A stretch of 64,000 nucleotides of DNA from GCA-003244245 sp963712995. Lineage in GTDB: Bacteria > Actinomycetota > Actinomycetes > Mycobacteriales > Pseudonocardiaceae. Below, one piece after another: positions 22,982 through 32,300 of the stretch (its first letter is position 1; each line of letters begins with the position of its first letter). The stretch lies in NCBI GenBank assembly GCA_963712995.1, contig CAVQKH010000001.1:1-64000 (forward strand), in the 5' to 3' direction. A program made the translations under genes and the position numbers. The notes below the pieces were generated by a model. That model had not been told where the DNA came from. It ran no database searches and saw nothing but the letters and a program-made list of their open reading frames with translations.

Positions 22982-24230
22982 TGCGATCGAGCACCATGAC
23001 GCTCTGGAAACCGCCGAAACCGCTACCGACGCTGAGTACGACATCCATGGCGTGCGCCCTGGCCTGCCGCGGCACGTAGTCGAGATCGCACTCGGGATCC
23101 GGGTGATACAGGTTCGCGGTGGGCGGGACCACCTGGTGCTCCATCGCCAGCGCGCAAGCGGCGATTTCGATCGAGCCGATCGCGCCCAGCGAATGTCCGA
23201 CCATGGATTTGACCCCGCTCACCGGGATCTTATAGGCGTGATCGCCCAGACTGCGCTTGAACGCCGCGGTTTCGTGCCTGTCGTTCTGCTTGGTTCCTGA
23301 GCCGTGCGCATTGACATAGTCCACGTCCTGCGGGTCGCGCTTCGCGCGATCCAGCGCGACGCGGATCGCCTCCGCCATCTCCCGCCCGTCGGGTTTGAGG
23401 CCAGTCATGTGGAAGGCGTTGCTGCGGCTCGCATAGCCCGCCACGCGCCCGTAGATCCGGGCTCCCCGCCGGCGCGCTGCCTGCTCTTCCTCCAGCACCA
23501 TGACGGCCGCACCCTCGCCGAGCACGAAACCGTCCCGTTGAGCGTCGAACGGCCGGGAGGCGTGCTCCGGGTCGTCGTTGTTGGGCGAGGTCGCCCTGAT
23601 GGCGTCGAAGCAGGCCGACGTGATCGGTGATAACGGCGCGTCCGTGGCGCCGGCGAGAACGATGTCGGCGGAGCCCTCCTCGACCAGCGCCACGCCGTGC
23701 CCGATGGCGTCCAGGCCGGAGGTACACCCGGTGGAGATCAGGGCGACCGGTCCCTCCGCTGCCACCTGCCAGGCAACTTCGACCGCCAGGGTGCTCGGTA
23801 CCAGGTAGCCGTAGAGCTGAGGAACGCCGTAGGTGTGGTCGACCAGCCAGTGCCGTCCCCCATCGGAGAGCACCTGGTATTCCTCCTCCAGGCCCATGGT
23901 GCATCCCACCGCGCTGCCGATGCTCACCCCGATCCGGCTCGGGTCCATCCCGTCAAAACCCACACCACTGTCCCGGACGGCTTCCCGGGCGGATACCACA
24001 GCGAACTGGGCCGCCCGATCCATCCGCCGAACCTCCCGAGCGGACAGCCCCGCCGCGCGCGGGTCGAAGTCAACCTCGGCGGCCATCCGAGACCGGAACT
24101 CGGAGGCATCGAACAGCGTGATGGTCCGGGTGGCGGTCCGGCCAGCCACCAGCAACTCCCAGAACGCGTCGCGGCCCAGCCCCCCGGGAGCGACGACCCC
24201 CACGCCGGTGATGACCGCGCGACGTTCCAT
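22974..24230 (-). CDS. Type II PKS ketosynthase KS-alpha
   Basis: 418 aa. The nucleophilic Cys is in ISTGCTSGLDAIGHG, with the catalytic His pair in NAHGSGTKQND and VGHSLGAIGSIE. It is a true condensing subunit, unlike the Gln-bearing partner at 18598. ATG 24230 has GGAGG 5 nt upstream; ATG 24242 is in frame. It is monocistronic on the minus strand, ends 76 bp from the convergent SARP gene and diverges from an O-methyltransferase. It lies ~3.1 kb from its chain-length factor, whereas these two genes are almost always adjacent and coupled. Confidence 0.95.
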   Translation of the reverse strand: MERRAVITGVGVVAPGGLGRDAFWELLVAGRTATRTITLFDASEFRSRMAAEVDFDPRAAGLSAREVRRMDRAAQFAVVSAREAVRDSGVGFDGMDPSRIGVSIGSAVGCTMGLEEEYQVLSDGGRHWLVDHTYGVPQLYGYLVPSTLAVEVAWQVAAEGPVALISTGCTSGLDAIGHGVALVEEGSADIVLAGATDAPLSPITSACFDAIRATSPNNDDPEHASRPFDAQRDGFVLGEGAAVMVLEEEQAARRRGARIYGRVAGYASRSNAFHMTGLKPDGREMAEAIRVALDRAKRDPQDVDYVNAHGSGTKQNDRHETAAFKRSLGDHAYKIPVSGVKSMVGHSLGAIGSIEIAACALAMEHQVVPPTANLYHPDPECDLDYVPRQARAHAMDVVLSVGSGFGGFQSVMVLDRIP

Positions 24231-24420
24231 GGCATCCTCCATTCCATCTCGATCTCCGCCGCCCGATCAGGGCTTTCACCATGACGATGCTGGCAGCGAC
24301 AGGTGGCGTACGGTTCCACTCCCGCTCGAGGCCGGCTGGACACGTCATGCACAACCGCGGAATCCGGCGCTCCAACACAATGCGAGACGCCTTCCATACG
24401 GCTGGGGCAGCGTTGCGGCC

Positions 24421-25431
24421 ATGACGAGCACAGTTCACGATCTCGGCACGCCAGACGCGATCATGCGGCTGAGCGTCGCCTTCTGCGAAGCCAAGGCCCT
24501 TCTGACGGCGGTCGACCTCGACCTGTTCAGCACCCTGCAGTCGAGTCCAGCCACCGAGGAACAGATCCGGCAGCGCCTGGCGCTGCACGGCCGCGGCCTG
24601 TCTGAATTCCTGCACGTACTGGTCGCCCTGGGACTGCTGGAAAAAGACGGCGAACGCTACCGCAACACGACCAGCGCCGATCGATACCTCGTGCGCGGGC
24701 AGCAGATCTACCTCGGTAGTTTCCTGCAGGGGGCCAACAACAACCTCTACCCGGCATGGGGAAAACTGACAAACGCGCTGCGCACCGGGAAGCCGCAGCA
24801 CGCGGGCAACTCCTCGGCTGTGATCAACGATCCTCAACAACTCGGGCACTTCGTCCGCATGATGGACGCGATCACCCAGGTCCTCGGTCCTGAGCTGGTC
24901 AAGGCGCTCGACTGGTCCGGCCACTCCTCGGTGCTCGACGTCGGCGGCTGCCGCGGGAACATAGTGGGCCAGATCGTCAAGGCCCATCCCGAGCTCGCGG
25001 GCCACGTGTTCGACCTGCCGCAGATAGAGCCGTTTTTCACCGAGCACATCGCGGGTATGGGTCTGACCGGTGCCGTGCGATTCCACGGCGGGGACTTCTT
25101 CCGCGACCCGTTGCCCAAGGCAGACCAGGTGATCCTCGGCCATGTGCTGCACGACTGGGATCGCGCGCAGCGGGCATTCCTGTTTCAGAAGGCACTGGAG
25201 GCGGTAAATCCTGGTGGCGCGCTGCTGGTGTACGACCGCATGCTCGACAGCAATCCCGATCACTTCCAGAACCTGCTGGGCAGCCTCACCATGCTACTGG
25301 TCACCGAGGGCGGCGCAGAATACCCCGCGAGCGAGATCTACGAGTACGCGAGCACGGCAGGCGTATCCTCCGTGGCTGACCAGCCACTCGGTGCCTGGGA
25401 CACCCTCGTGGTGTGCCGCATGGCGTCATGA
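24421..25431 (+). CDS. SAM-dependent O-methyltransferase 2
   Basis: 336 aa. The N-terminal dimerisation/winged helix domain (IMRLSVAFCEAKALLTAVDL) is followed by the SAM loop VLDVGGCRGNIVGQIVKAHP and the catalytic His block ILGHVLHDWDRAQ. This matches small-molecule O-methyltransferases. ATG 24421 (MTSTVHDLG) starts the homology; the open frame upstream is non-coding by content. It diverges from KS-alpha across 190 bp and overlaps the end of the amidohydrolase gene by 6 bp. Likely a late tailoring enzyme of the polyketide. Confidence 0.9.
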   Translation: MTSTVHDLGTPDAIMRLSVAFCEAKALLTAVDLDLFSTLQSSPATEEQIRQRLALHGRGLSEFLHVLVALGLLEKDGERYRNTTSADRYLVRGQQIYLGSFLQGANNNLYPAWGKLTNALRTGKPQHAGNSSAVINDPQQLGHFVRMMDAITQVLGPELVKALDWSGHSSVLDVGGCRGNIVGQIVKAHPELAGHVFDLPQIEPFFTEHIAGMGLTGAVRFHGGDFFRDPLPKADQVILGHVLHDWDRAQRAFLFQKALEAVNPGGALLVYDRMLDSNPDHFQNLLGSLTMLLVTEGGAEYPASEIYEYASTAGVSSVADQPLGAWDTLVVCRMAS

Positions 25432-26409
25432 CGCGACCAGACGCAGTCGTGGAAACAGTGTCACGGCGTTACCATAGTTGATTGCTCGCTGAAGTTGCGG
25501 ATCGAGTTCGATGCCGTCGAGCTGTTGGGTGAAGAACTCGACGTCATGAGGTTGGCAGAAGGGAAAATCGCTGCCGTACAGAACGTGTGACGGATCGGCA
25601 AATGCAAGCAACCCAGAGATGGCCACCGGATCCGACGCAAGAGCGACGTCGAAGTAAAATTTCTGATACTCACGTAGGAAATCCTCTTGACTACGCGTCG
25701 CATCCATCGACGCCAGTAACCGACTGAGGCGCTGAATCGCGTACGGTATGAATCCACCCGCATGCGTGAGGATGAATTTTACTTCCGGGTATCGCCTGGT
25801 GGCGCCCTTGTACACCAGATTCGTCGCCGCACGCACCGTGCTCAGCAGGAAGTCGGCCACGTGCCCGGGAACCCCCGACACCGGCCGGCAGGGCAGGTTC
25901 ATCGGATGGACGAGGGCGACAACCCGCCGGCGGTCCAACTCGGCAAGCAGCGGATCGAAGATGTCGTCACCTAAATACGCCTCGCCCATGTTGGTCGTCA
26001 AGATGACGCCGTCAGCACCAAGTACATCGAACGCGTAGGCGGCCTCCTGCACCGCATCCTCGGCATCGCGCACAAAGAGAGTTGCGAAGAAGCCGAAGCG
26101 GTCCGGGTGTGCAGCGGCGAGTTCGGCCACTTCCTGGTTCGCTTGTCTCGTTGCCTTGCGCATGCGCTCGCGGATCGGTTTGATGCGACCGATAGGTCCA
26201 TCACGCACGGCCATCATGAGCTCCAACAGGGTCTTGCTCCTCGGGAGCCACCCCACGGGCGACAACATTGCCACACGGATTTCATTGTCGTCCATGACCC
26301 GAATCGCGTTGTCGACCGACCACCATATCCGGCCGTGGGGTACGTCGAACAGTGCGTTCCACTTGGTGGCGACGTGATGGTGGACGTCTATCCGCTGCGG
26401 TTGACCCAT
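25426..26409 (-). CDS. Amidohydrolase-family (ACMSD-like) decarboxylase or hydrolase
   Basis: 327 aa with the amidohydrolase_2 plan: metal motif RIDVHHHVA at the N-terminus, later VALVHPMN, FILTHAGGFIPY and the conserved YGSDFPF near the C-terminus. ACMSD-type members decarboxylate aromatic or dienoic acids without cofactors. Next to a type II PKS it may remove the carboxyl left at the end of the chain, but hydrolysis or an unrelated role cannot be excluded. The leader holds a 14-bp triple repeat. Confidence 0.85.
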   Translation of the reverse strand: MGQPQRIDVHHHVATKWNALFDVPHGRIWWSVDNAIRVMDDNEIRVAMLSPVGWLPRSKTLLELMMAVRDGPIGRIKPIRERMRKATRQANQEVAELAAAHPDRFGFFATLFVRDAEDAVQEAAYAFDVLGADGVILTTNMGEAYLGDDIFDPLLAELDRRRVVALVHPMNLPCRPVSGVPGHVADFLLSTVRAATNLVYKGATRRYPEVKFILTHAGGFIPYAIQRLSRLLASMDATRSQEDFLREYQKFYFDVALASDPVAISGLLAFADPSHVLYGSDFPFCQPHDVEFFTQQLDGIELDPQLQRAINYGNAVTLFPRLRLVAS

Positions 26410-26410
26410 G

Positions 26411-26454
26411 GTTTCATTCTAGCGACTTCATTCTAGCGGTTTCATTCCAGCCTC
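26411..26454. repeat. Three 14-bp repeats upstream of the amidohydrolase gene
   Basis: TTCATTCTAGCG at 26413 and 26427 and TTCATTCCAGCC at 26441 recur every 14 bp, directly upstream of ATG 26409. Confidence 0.8.
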
Positions 26455-26631
26455 GATTAGAGAGGTGAAGATTTCTTCAGCTACCCACCACGGGCCACCC
26501 GGCTGGTAGCCGGCTCAAAAGCGGCTTGAAGCACCCGACCCACTTCGCGACGTTCATCGGCTCGACCGAGCGGCACCGAGCCGCTGGAGAGCCTGGAGCG
26601 CTGGGGGCTAGACGTTCGGCCGATGATCTGA

Positions 26632-26650
26632 TGTGCTTAGCCTTCCCTAA
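26632..26650 (-). promoter_or_regulatory. Iron box (DmdR/IdeR type) before bfd
   Basis: Read on the minus strand this is TTAGGGAAGGCTAAGCACA, matching 14 of 19 positions of the consensus TTAGGTTAGGCTAACCTAA. It lies 26 bp before the Bfd start. Confidence 0.55.
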
Positions 26651-26675
26651 TCATTTGACCGAAGGCAACGATGCC

Positions 26676-26870
26676 ATGTACGTCTGCATCTGCCGGGCAG
26701 TGACCGAGGCCGTGGTGCGCGGACACATCGCCCAGGGAGCACGAACCGTCAGGGACGTGGTCGTCCGCAGCGAGGCGGGCACCGGCTGCGGGACCTGCGT
26801 CAGCAAGATCGTCACCCTGCTCAGCGCCCACGCGGACGAGACGAACGACACACTGCAATGCAGCGCCTGA
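26676..26870 (+). CDS. bfd: Bacterioferritin-associated ferredoxin
   Basis: A 64-aa BFD-like [2Fe-2S] protein with four Cys in the standard order: MYVCICRAVTE and GTGCGTCVSKI. Bfd passes electrons to bacterioferritin so that stored Fe(III) can be released. ATG 26676 gives the usual family N-terminus. It lies 132 bp upstream of bfr, and both have iron boxes, which fits iron-dependent control of storage and release. Confidence 0.92.
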   Translation: MYVCICRAVTEAVVRGHIAQGARTVRDVVVRSEAGTGCGTCVSKIVTLLSAHADETNDTLQCSA

Positions 26871-26910
26871 TTCGTGAGTATTATCACCAGTTGATCTTTA
26901 TTTCCCCTGC

Positions 26911-26929
26911 TCAGGGCAGGCTCACCTTC
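26911..26929 (+). promoter_or_regulatory. Iron box (DmdR/IdeR type) before bfr
   Basis: TCAGGGCAGGCTCACCTTC matches 14 of 19 positions of the DmdR consensus TTAGGTTAGGCTCACCTAA, including the core AGGCTCACCT. It lies 73 bp before the bfr start. In related organisms IdeR/DmdR activates ferritin genes from such distal sites. Confidence 0.6.
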
Positions 26930-27002
26930 GGTGACAACCCCGCCGGGGACGGGTACGGTCGCGATCGTCCCAGGGAACCGATCCGTAAGGGGGTGTCGCT
27001 TC

Positions 27003-27488
27003 ATGCGCGGCGATGACGAGGTCCTTGAACTGCTCAACGAGCAACTCACCAGCGAGCTGACCGCCATCAATCAGTACTTCCTGCACTCCAAGATGCAGGC
27101 CAACTGGGGATTCACCAAGCTCGCAGAGCACACCCGGCATGAGTCCCTCGACGAGATGAAACACGCCGAGCGGATCACCGACCGCATCCTGTTCCTCGAA
27201 GGCCTGCCGAACTACCAGAAGCTGCTCCCGTTGCGGATCGGGCAGACCGTGAAGGAGCAGTTCATCGCGGATCTGGCCGTCGAGATGGAGGTTGTCGCGC
27301 GGCTGCGGCCAGGTATCACGATGTGCCGGGAAAAGGGCGACATCACCACCGCCAACATCTTCGAAGACATCCTCGCCGACGAGGAGGAGCACATCGATTA
27401 CCTCGAGACCAATCTCGAGTTGATCGACAAGCTCGGCGAGCAGCTCTACCTCAGCCAGCTGGTGGAACGGCCGCCGACCAACAGCTGA
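27003..27488 (+). CDS. bfr: Bacterioferritin
   Basis: 161 aa, the normal length of this 24-mer iron store. Ferroxidase residues are visible: the first helix Glu (LTSELTAINQYFLHSK), HESLDEMKHAE containing Glu, His and the haem-ligand Met, and the last helix DEEEHIDYLETN. ATG 27003 (MRGDDEV) is preceded by a GGGGGTG site. The in-frame ATG at 26931 falls on the iron box edge and is unlikely. Confidence 0.95.
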   Translation: MRGDDEVLELLNEQLTSELTAINQYFLHSKMQANWGFTKLAEHTRHESLDEMKHAERITDRILFLEGLPNYQKLLPLRIGQTVKEQFIADLAVEMEVVARLRPGITMCREKGDITTANIFEDILADEEEHIDYLETNLELIDKLGEQLYLSQLVERPPTNS

Positions 27489-27510
27489 GGCGGGACACCC
27501 CGCGCGCGAC

Positions 27511-27516
27511 TACCGT
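27511..27516 (+). promoter_or_regulatory. -10 element of a leaderless promoter
   Basis: TACCGT ends 7 nt before GTG 27524 and no ribosome site is present. Confidence 0.4.
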
Positions 27517-27523
27517 AGCCGGA

Positions 27524-27898
27524 GTGGCAGATCGCCGGCTGTTCCGCGTATACGAGGCTCGTGACCTGATGCCCGAGGTACGCGGGCGAGTGGAAGCGCT
27601 GATCGATGTTCGAGCAGACCTCATCGAGCTGTCCGTGGACCTACGGCGCTTCGGTTCGTCCTCGCTCGGTGGTCTGGCTGAGATGAAGGCGCTGCAAGCC
27701 CGGCTGGACCACATGACCGAATGGTTTTCCACCCACGGCATCGAGATCAAAGGCCTCGCGCCCGTCCTCATCGATTTCCCCGCCGAGCTGGACGGGGAGT
27801 CGGTACGCCTGTGCTGGCTGGAAGGTGAGACCGAGCTGGCCTGGTACCACCGCTCCGACCTCGGCCTGGCCGGCCGCCGCCGGCTCCCGCCCCCTTAG
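27524..27898 (+). CDS. DUF2203 family protein
   Basis: 124 aa matching DUF2203: FRVYEARDLMPEVRGRVEAL at the N-terminus, then EIKGLAPVLIDFPAE and the end block CWLEGETELAWYH. The family function is unknown. GTG 27524 (VADRRLF) starts the homology and has a leaderless -10. It ends at the edge of the large hairpin at 27899. Confidence 0.8.
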   Translation: MADRRLFRVYEARDLMPEVRGRVEALIDVRADLIELSVDLRRFGSSSLGGLAEMKALQARLDHMTEWFSTHGIEIKGLAPVLIDFPAELDGESVRLCWLEGETELAWYHRSDLGLAGRRRLPPP

Positions 27899-27962
27899 CG
27901 CGTTCTGGGGACAGACTGCAGTAATTCCAGGCCCGTTTACTGCAGTCTGTCCCCAGAACGCG
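27899..27962. repeat. 26-bp inverted repeat hairpin between convergent genes
   Basis: CGCGTTCTGGGGACAGACTG and onward (27899-27924) pairs without mismatch with 27937-27962 across a 12-nt loop. It lies between the ends of two convergent genes, so it could act as a bidirectional terminator. The stem is far longer than a usual terminator and carries the GGGGACAG/CTGTCCCC core seen in REP-like elements, so a small mobile repeat is also possible. Confidence 0.8.
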
Positions 27963-27981
27963 GGGGGTCAGAACGCAGGGG

Positions 27982-29235
27982 TCAGGGGGTCAGGTGGGTG
28001 GCGAGCTGGTCGATGAACGAGGGGTGCAGGATGGGGGAGGTGCCGTTGAGGAGGTTGCGCTCGGCCAGCTCCAGGACGATGACTCTGCCGCCGGCGAGCA
28101 GGTCTCCGGTCGATCGGGGCGTGGCGGCGGCGGTCTCGGGATGCACGACGGTGATGTCGGTGAAGGCGGCGGCCAGGTAGCGACTGGCGAACTGGGTGAA
28201 CGAATCGGCGATCATGCGGACGGGCACTGTGACAGTGCCCGGGGCGGGCTCCGAGATCAGCCGGAGCGGAACCCGGAAATCACTGGCGATCGAGCGGGTA
28301 CGATCCTGCTGCCCCGATGGTGCCAGCGAGTACGTCGCGAGCTGGCGCACACTGCTATGGCCGAGCAGCGGGGGGATGTCATCAGGCCACGGGATGACAC
28401 CACTGGGGGCTCCCTGCCAGGTCCGGGTGATCCCCGGAGTCACCAGGTCGGCCAGCGCGTAGGTCATCGCCAGGCCCCCTTCCTGGCTCCAGTGGGTGTC
28501 AGCCGGATCGTAGGCCGGGGAGCCCTTGCGCCGGGCGATGTCGGCCAGCGCCGGCCGCAGGTCGATCGCGCCGGCTTCGGCGACCACCCGAGGCCAGAAT
28601 TCGCTTCTGGCGCGCGACGCGCAGTCCTTGCCCGGGTAGTCGGCCGGTAGATACTCGGGCACCATGGTCGTCTTGTCCGGTGGCACCACCAGAACGAACT
28701 GCCGGCCGGAAGCCTCCACGACGGCACGGATCCGGCGCAAAGCCGCTACCGTGTCGCCCAGCGAGCGGGACGGCACGCACGCGCCACTGACATCGGCACC
28801 GAGGTAGAGCCAGCCATCGCGGCCCTCGATCACCACGGGGAACGCGGCGATCGACGAACGCGAGGACGGCGCGAGGGCAGGGCCGGCAGAAGGCGCGGAC
28901 AGTGCGGCAGGCTCGTCGAAGACGCCTCTGCTCACGGCCTGCGCCGCGTGGACTGCGCTGTCACGCAGCGGCAGGTGGTCCGCAGCCCAGGCGGGCAACC
29001 CCGTGAGCCACGCAAAGCCTTCCCGCGGGTCGCCGAAGCCGGCTAGCGGCCGGTTCTCGAACCGGGCCGGGTGGAACCCGGCGCCGTGAGCAATGGTCGG
29101 GCCGAGGAAGAACAGGCCCGCGCAGATCAGCGCGGTGAGCTGGCGCCGGCTATGCCGTGGCCGGTGCATCGGGTGCTCCGGGGGCAGCCACGCCTCGTGC
29201 GTCTGACCGCGCTCGGTCACCGACATGGCGTGCAC
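27982..29235 (-). CDS. AlgX/AlgJ-like SGNH-hydrolase domain protein
   Basis: 417 aa. One N-terminal membrane helix (LTALICAGLFFLGPTIAHGA) is followed by an extracytoplasmic SGNH-like domain. Family motifs: GWLYLGADVSGAC, FVLVVPPDKTTMVPEYLP, the catalytic Asp-His block DPADTHWSQEGG, and MIADSFTQFASRY as the serine motif. AlgX/AlgJ proteins O-acetylate surface polysaccharides. It diverges from the giant glycosyltransferase gene and an acyltransferase lies 4 kb away, suggesting a small surface-glycan group. ATG 29226 is an alternative start. Confidence 0.82.
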   Translation of the reverse strand: MHAMSVTERGQTHEAWLPPEHPMHRPRHSRRQLTALICAGLFFLGPTIAHGAGFHPARFENRPLAGFGDPREGFAWLTGLPAWAADHLPLRDSAVHAAQAVSRGVFDEPAALSAPSAGPALAPSSRSSIAAFPVVIEGRDGWLYLGADVSGACVPSRSLGDTVAALRRIRAVVEASGRQFVLVVPPDKTTMVPEYLPADYPGKDCASRARSEFWPRVVAEAGAIDLRPALADIARRKGSPAYDPADTHWSQEGGLAMTYALADLVTPGITRTWQGAPSGVIPWPDDIPPLLGHSSVRQLATYSLAPSGQQDRTRSIASDFRVPLRLISEPAPGTVTVPVRMIADSFTQFASRYLAAAFTDITVVHPETAAATPRSTGDLLAGGRVIVLELAERNLLNGTSPILHPSFIDQLATHLTP

Positions 29236-29312
29236 GGTAACTGCTGCACCGTAACCGTGACCACGCCGGTAACCTGCACCGGCCGACCCGCCGGACGTGG
29301 GGAGAACACCGC

Positions 29313-32300
29313 ATGGACCACGACCACACCGAGCGCCGCATCGAGTGGACCGGTGAGCGTTGCGTGCCCTGGACCGATGACCTGCAGGTGATCTACGAGC
29401 ACTACCACAGGTACGCGCTGGCGGCCCGTTTCACCTCCGGTGCACGGGTGCTGGACCTGGCCTGCGGGGAGGGCTTCGGGCCCGCGCTGCTCGGCGCCGG
29501 CGCCGGCGAGGTGGTCGGCGTCGACCTCGACCCGCAGACCGTGGCGCACGCCACCGCCCACTACCAGCAGGACAACCTGCATTTCATGGTCGGCTCGATG
29601 ATCGATCCGGAGCTGCTCGCCGGGGCGGCACCGTTCGACGTGATCACCTGCTTCGAGGCGTTGGAGCACGTCGAGGAACAGGACGTCCTCATCGCGGTGG
29701 TGCGCCGGCTCCTGGTGCCCGGCGGCCTGTTCCTGACCAGCACCCCCGACGTCACCGTGTACAGCCACGAGCACGGCAACGACAACCCCTTCCATGTCCG
29801 GGAGCTCACCGAGCCGCAGTTCCGGACGCTGCTGGGCGAGGCGTTCGGGCACATCGCCATCCTGCGTCAGAACGTCGCCGTCGGATCGCTCATCACCAGC
29901 GTCGACGTGCCCGGTCCCGCGGTTGCGCAGTCCCTGCAACGCTCGCCAGTGGGTGGCTGGCAGGTACGGCCGGAGCTGGCGCACACCTACCTGATCGGCA
30001 TCGCCTCGGATACCACGCTGCCGGAGCTACCGGGGATCAACGCGCTGGTTGATCCCGACCTGACCCTGGTCCGCGACGCGCACCGCGCGCTGGCCCAGCA
30101 GCGGGAGCGGGCCACGCAGCTCAGCGCTGAGCTGGCCGGGCACCAGCAGCAGGCCGCCACCGCGCGGGAGCAACTGGGGCGGCGCGAGGACGAGGTGCAC
30201 CGGCTGCGCAGCGAGCTGGCCGCCGCGCAGCGCCAGGCCGGCCGGGCGGAGTCGCTGGCCTGCTGGCAGCAGGAGATCGCCGCGGCGACCGAGCGGCAGG
30301 TGAGCGGGTTGGAACGGGAGGTGGCGGCCTTGCGGGCCGAGCAGTCGGCCACCGCGAACCGGCTGATCTCCCGCTACCGGAGCAGCATCGAGCGGGCTGC
30401 ACCGCGCGGGACCCTGCGTCGTGATCTCTACGAGCGCGCGCTGGGCCGCGGGTCGGCAGACCTGGCAGCGTCGTCGTCACCGGGCCCGGTGATGCTACGC
30501 ACCAGTACATCTCCGCTACTCAGCGTGGTCGTGCCGGTGTACGGCAAGTGGCCGTACACCCAGGCCTGCCTGGCCAGCATCCAGGCACACCGGCCGGCGG
30601 TCCCGTTCGAGGTGCTGGTCGTCGACGACGCCTCGCCGGACCGCACCGCCGAGCTGGTCGCGGCCAGCCCCGGCGTGCGGCTGATCAGCAGCGAGCGCAA
30701 TGTCGGGTTCGTCGGCGCATGCAACCTCGGCGCGAGCCAGGCCCGCGGGGCCTACCTGCTGTTTCTCAACAACGACACCGAGGTGCGGCCCGGCGCGCTG
30801 GACGCTCTGGTCGCCGCCGCCGACTCCGATGACGGGATCGGGCTGGTCGGCGCGATGCTGGTGTACCCGGACGGGCGGTTACAGGAAAGCGGCGGCATCA
30901 TCTGGGCCGACGGCTCGGGCTGGAACTACGGCCGCGACCAGGACCCCGACGCGGCGGAGTTCCAGGTACGGCGCGATGTCGACTACTGCTCCGGGGCGGC
31001 GATCCTGGTGCGCCGCGAGGTGTTCGAGCGCCTCGGCGGGTTCGACCTGCGGTACGCGCCGGCATATTACGAGGACACCGACCTGGCCTTCGCTATCCGA
31101 GCGGCCGGGTACCGGACGATCGTCGAGCCGCGGGCAGTGGTGGTGCACCACGAGGGCATCTCGCACGGCACGGACGTCAGCACCGGCGTCAAGCGCTGCC
31201 AGGAGATCAACCGCGCGCAGTTCAGGGACAAGTGGGCCGCGGCACTGGCCGATCAGCTGCCTGCCGCCAGCGAGCTCACCGTGTGGCTGGCCCGCCAGCG
31301 CGGGCCGGCCGGGCATCGCGGTGGCCTGGTGCTGGTGGCCGATCACCAGGTGCCCACCCCGGACCGCGACTCCGGATCGATGCGGATGCACCGGCTGCTG
31401 CTGGAGCTGCTCGAGCTGGGCCAGCGCGTGGTGTTCTTCCCGAACAACGGTGCGGTGCTACAGCCCTACACCGCGGACCTGCAGCACCGCGGGATCACCG
31501 TGCTACCCGACCCAGCTGAGCAGCAGCGCTTCCTGCGTGAGGCGGGTGCCGCGCTGCGGCTGGCGGTGCTGTCCCGCCCGCAGGTGGCCTGGCGGCTGCT
31601 GGAGGAGCTACGGATGCACGCGCCGCACTGCCTGGTCTGCTACGACACCGTCGACCTGCATTTCCTGCGCCTGCACCGGCAAGCCGAGCTCGCCGGTGAC
31701 CCGACCGCGAGCGCACTGTCGGGCAAGGCGGCCGCGTCGCGGGAGCTGGAGCTGGGGTTGGTGCGCGCCAGCGACCTGACCCTCGTGGTCTCCGAGTACG
31801 AGCAGCACCTGCTGCGCGGCCTGGTGCCGGAGGCCGACGTGCGGGTGCTGTCCAACGTGCACCACGCTGCCGGTGACGTTCCAGGGCCGGCGGGTCGCGC
31901 CGGGCTGCTGTTCGTCGGCAGCTTCGACCACCTGCCCAATCGGGACGCGGTGCGCTGGATGGCTCAGGAGGTGCTACCGCTGGTGCACCGCCGCTATCCG
32001 GGCGCCGTCCTGCACGTGGTGGGCAGCAACCCTTCGCCCGACGTCCTGGAACTGGCCGGCGGGAGCGTCGAGGTACACGGCTGGGTGGCGGATCTGGCGC
32101 CGCTGCACCAGCGGTGCCGGGTCTCGGTAGCGCCGCTGCGGTTCGGGGCCGGGGTGAAGGGCAAAGTGGGCGAGAGCATGGCCGCCGGACTGCCCACGGT
32201 GGGCACACCGGTGGCCGTCGAGGGCATGGGGCTGGTGGAGGGCCGGGACGTGCTGGTGGCCACCGACGCCGCCGGGTTCGCCGAGGCGGTGGTGCAGCTG

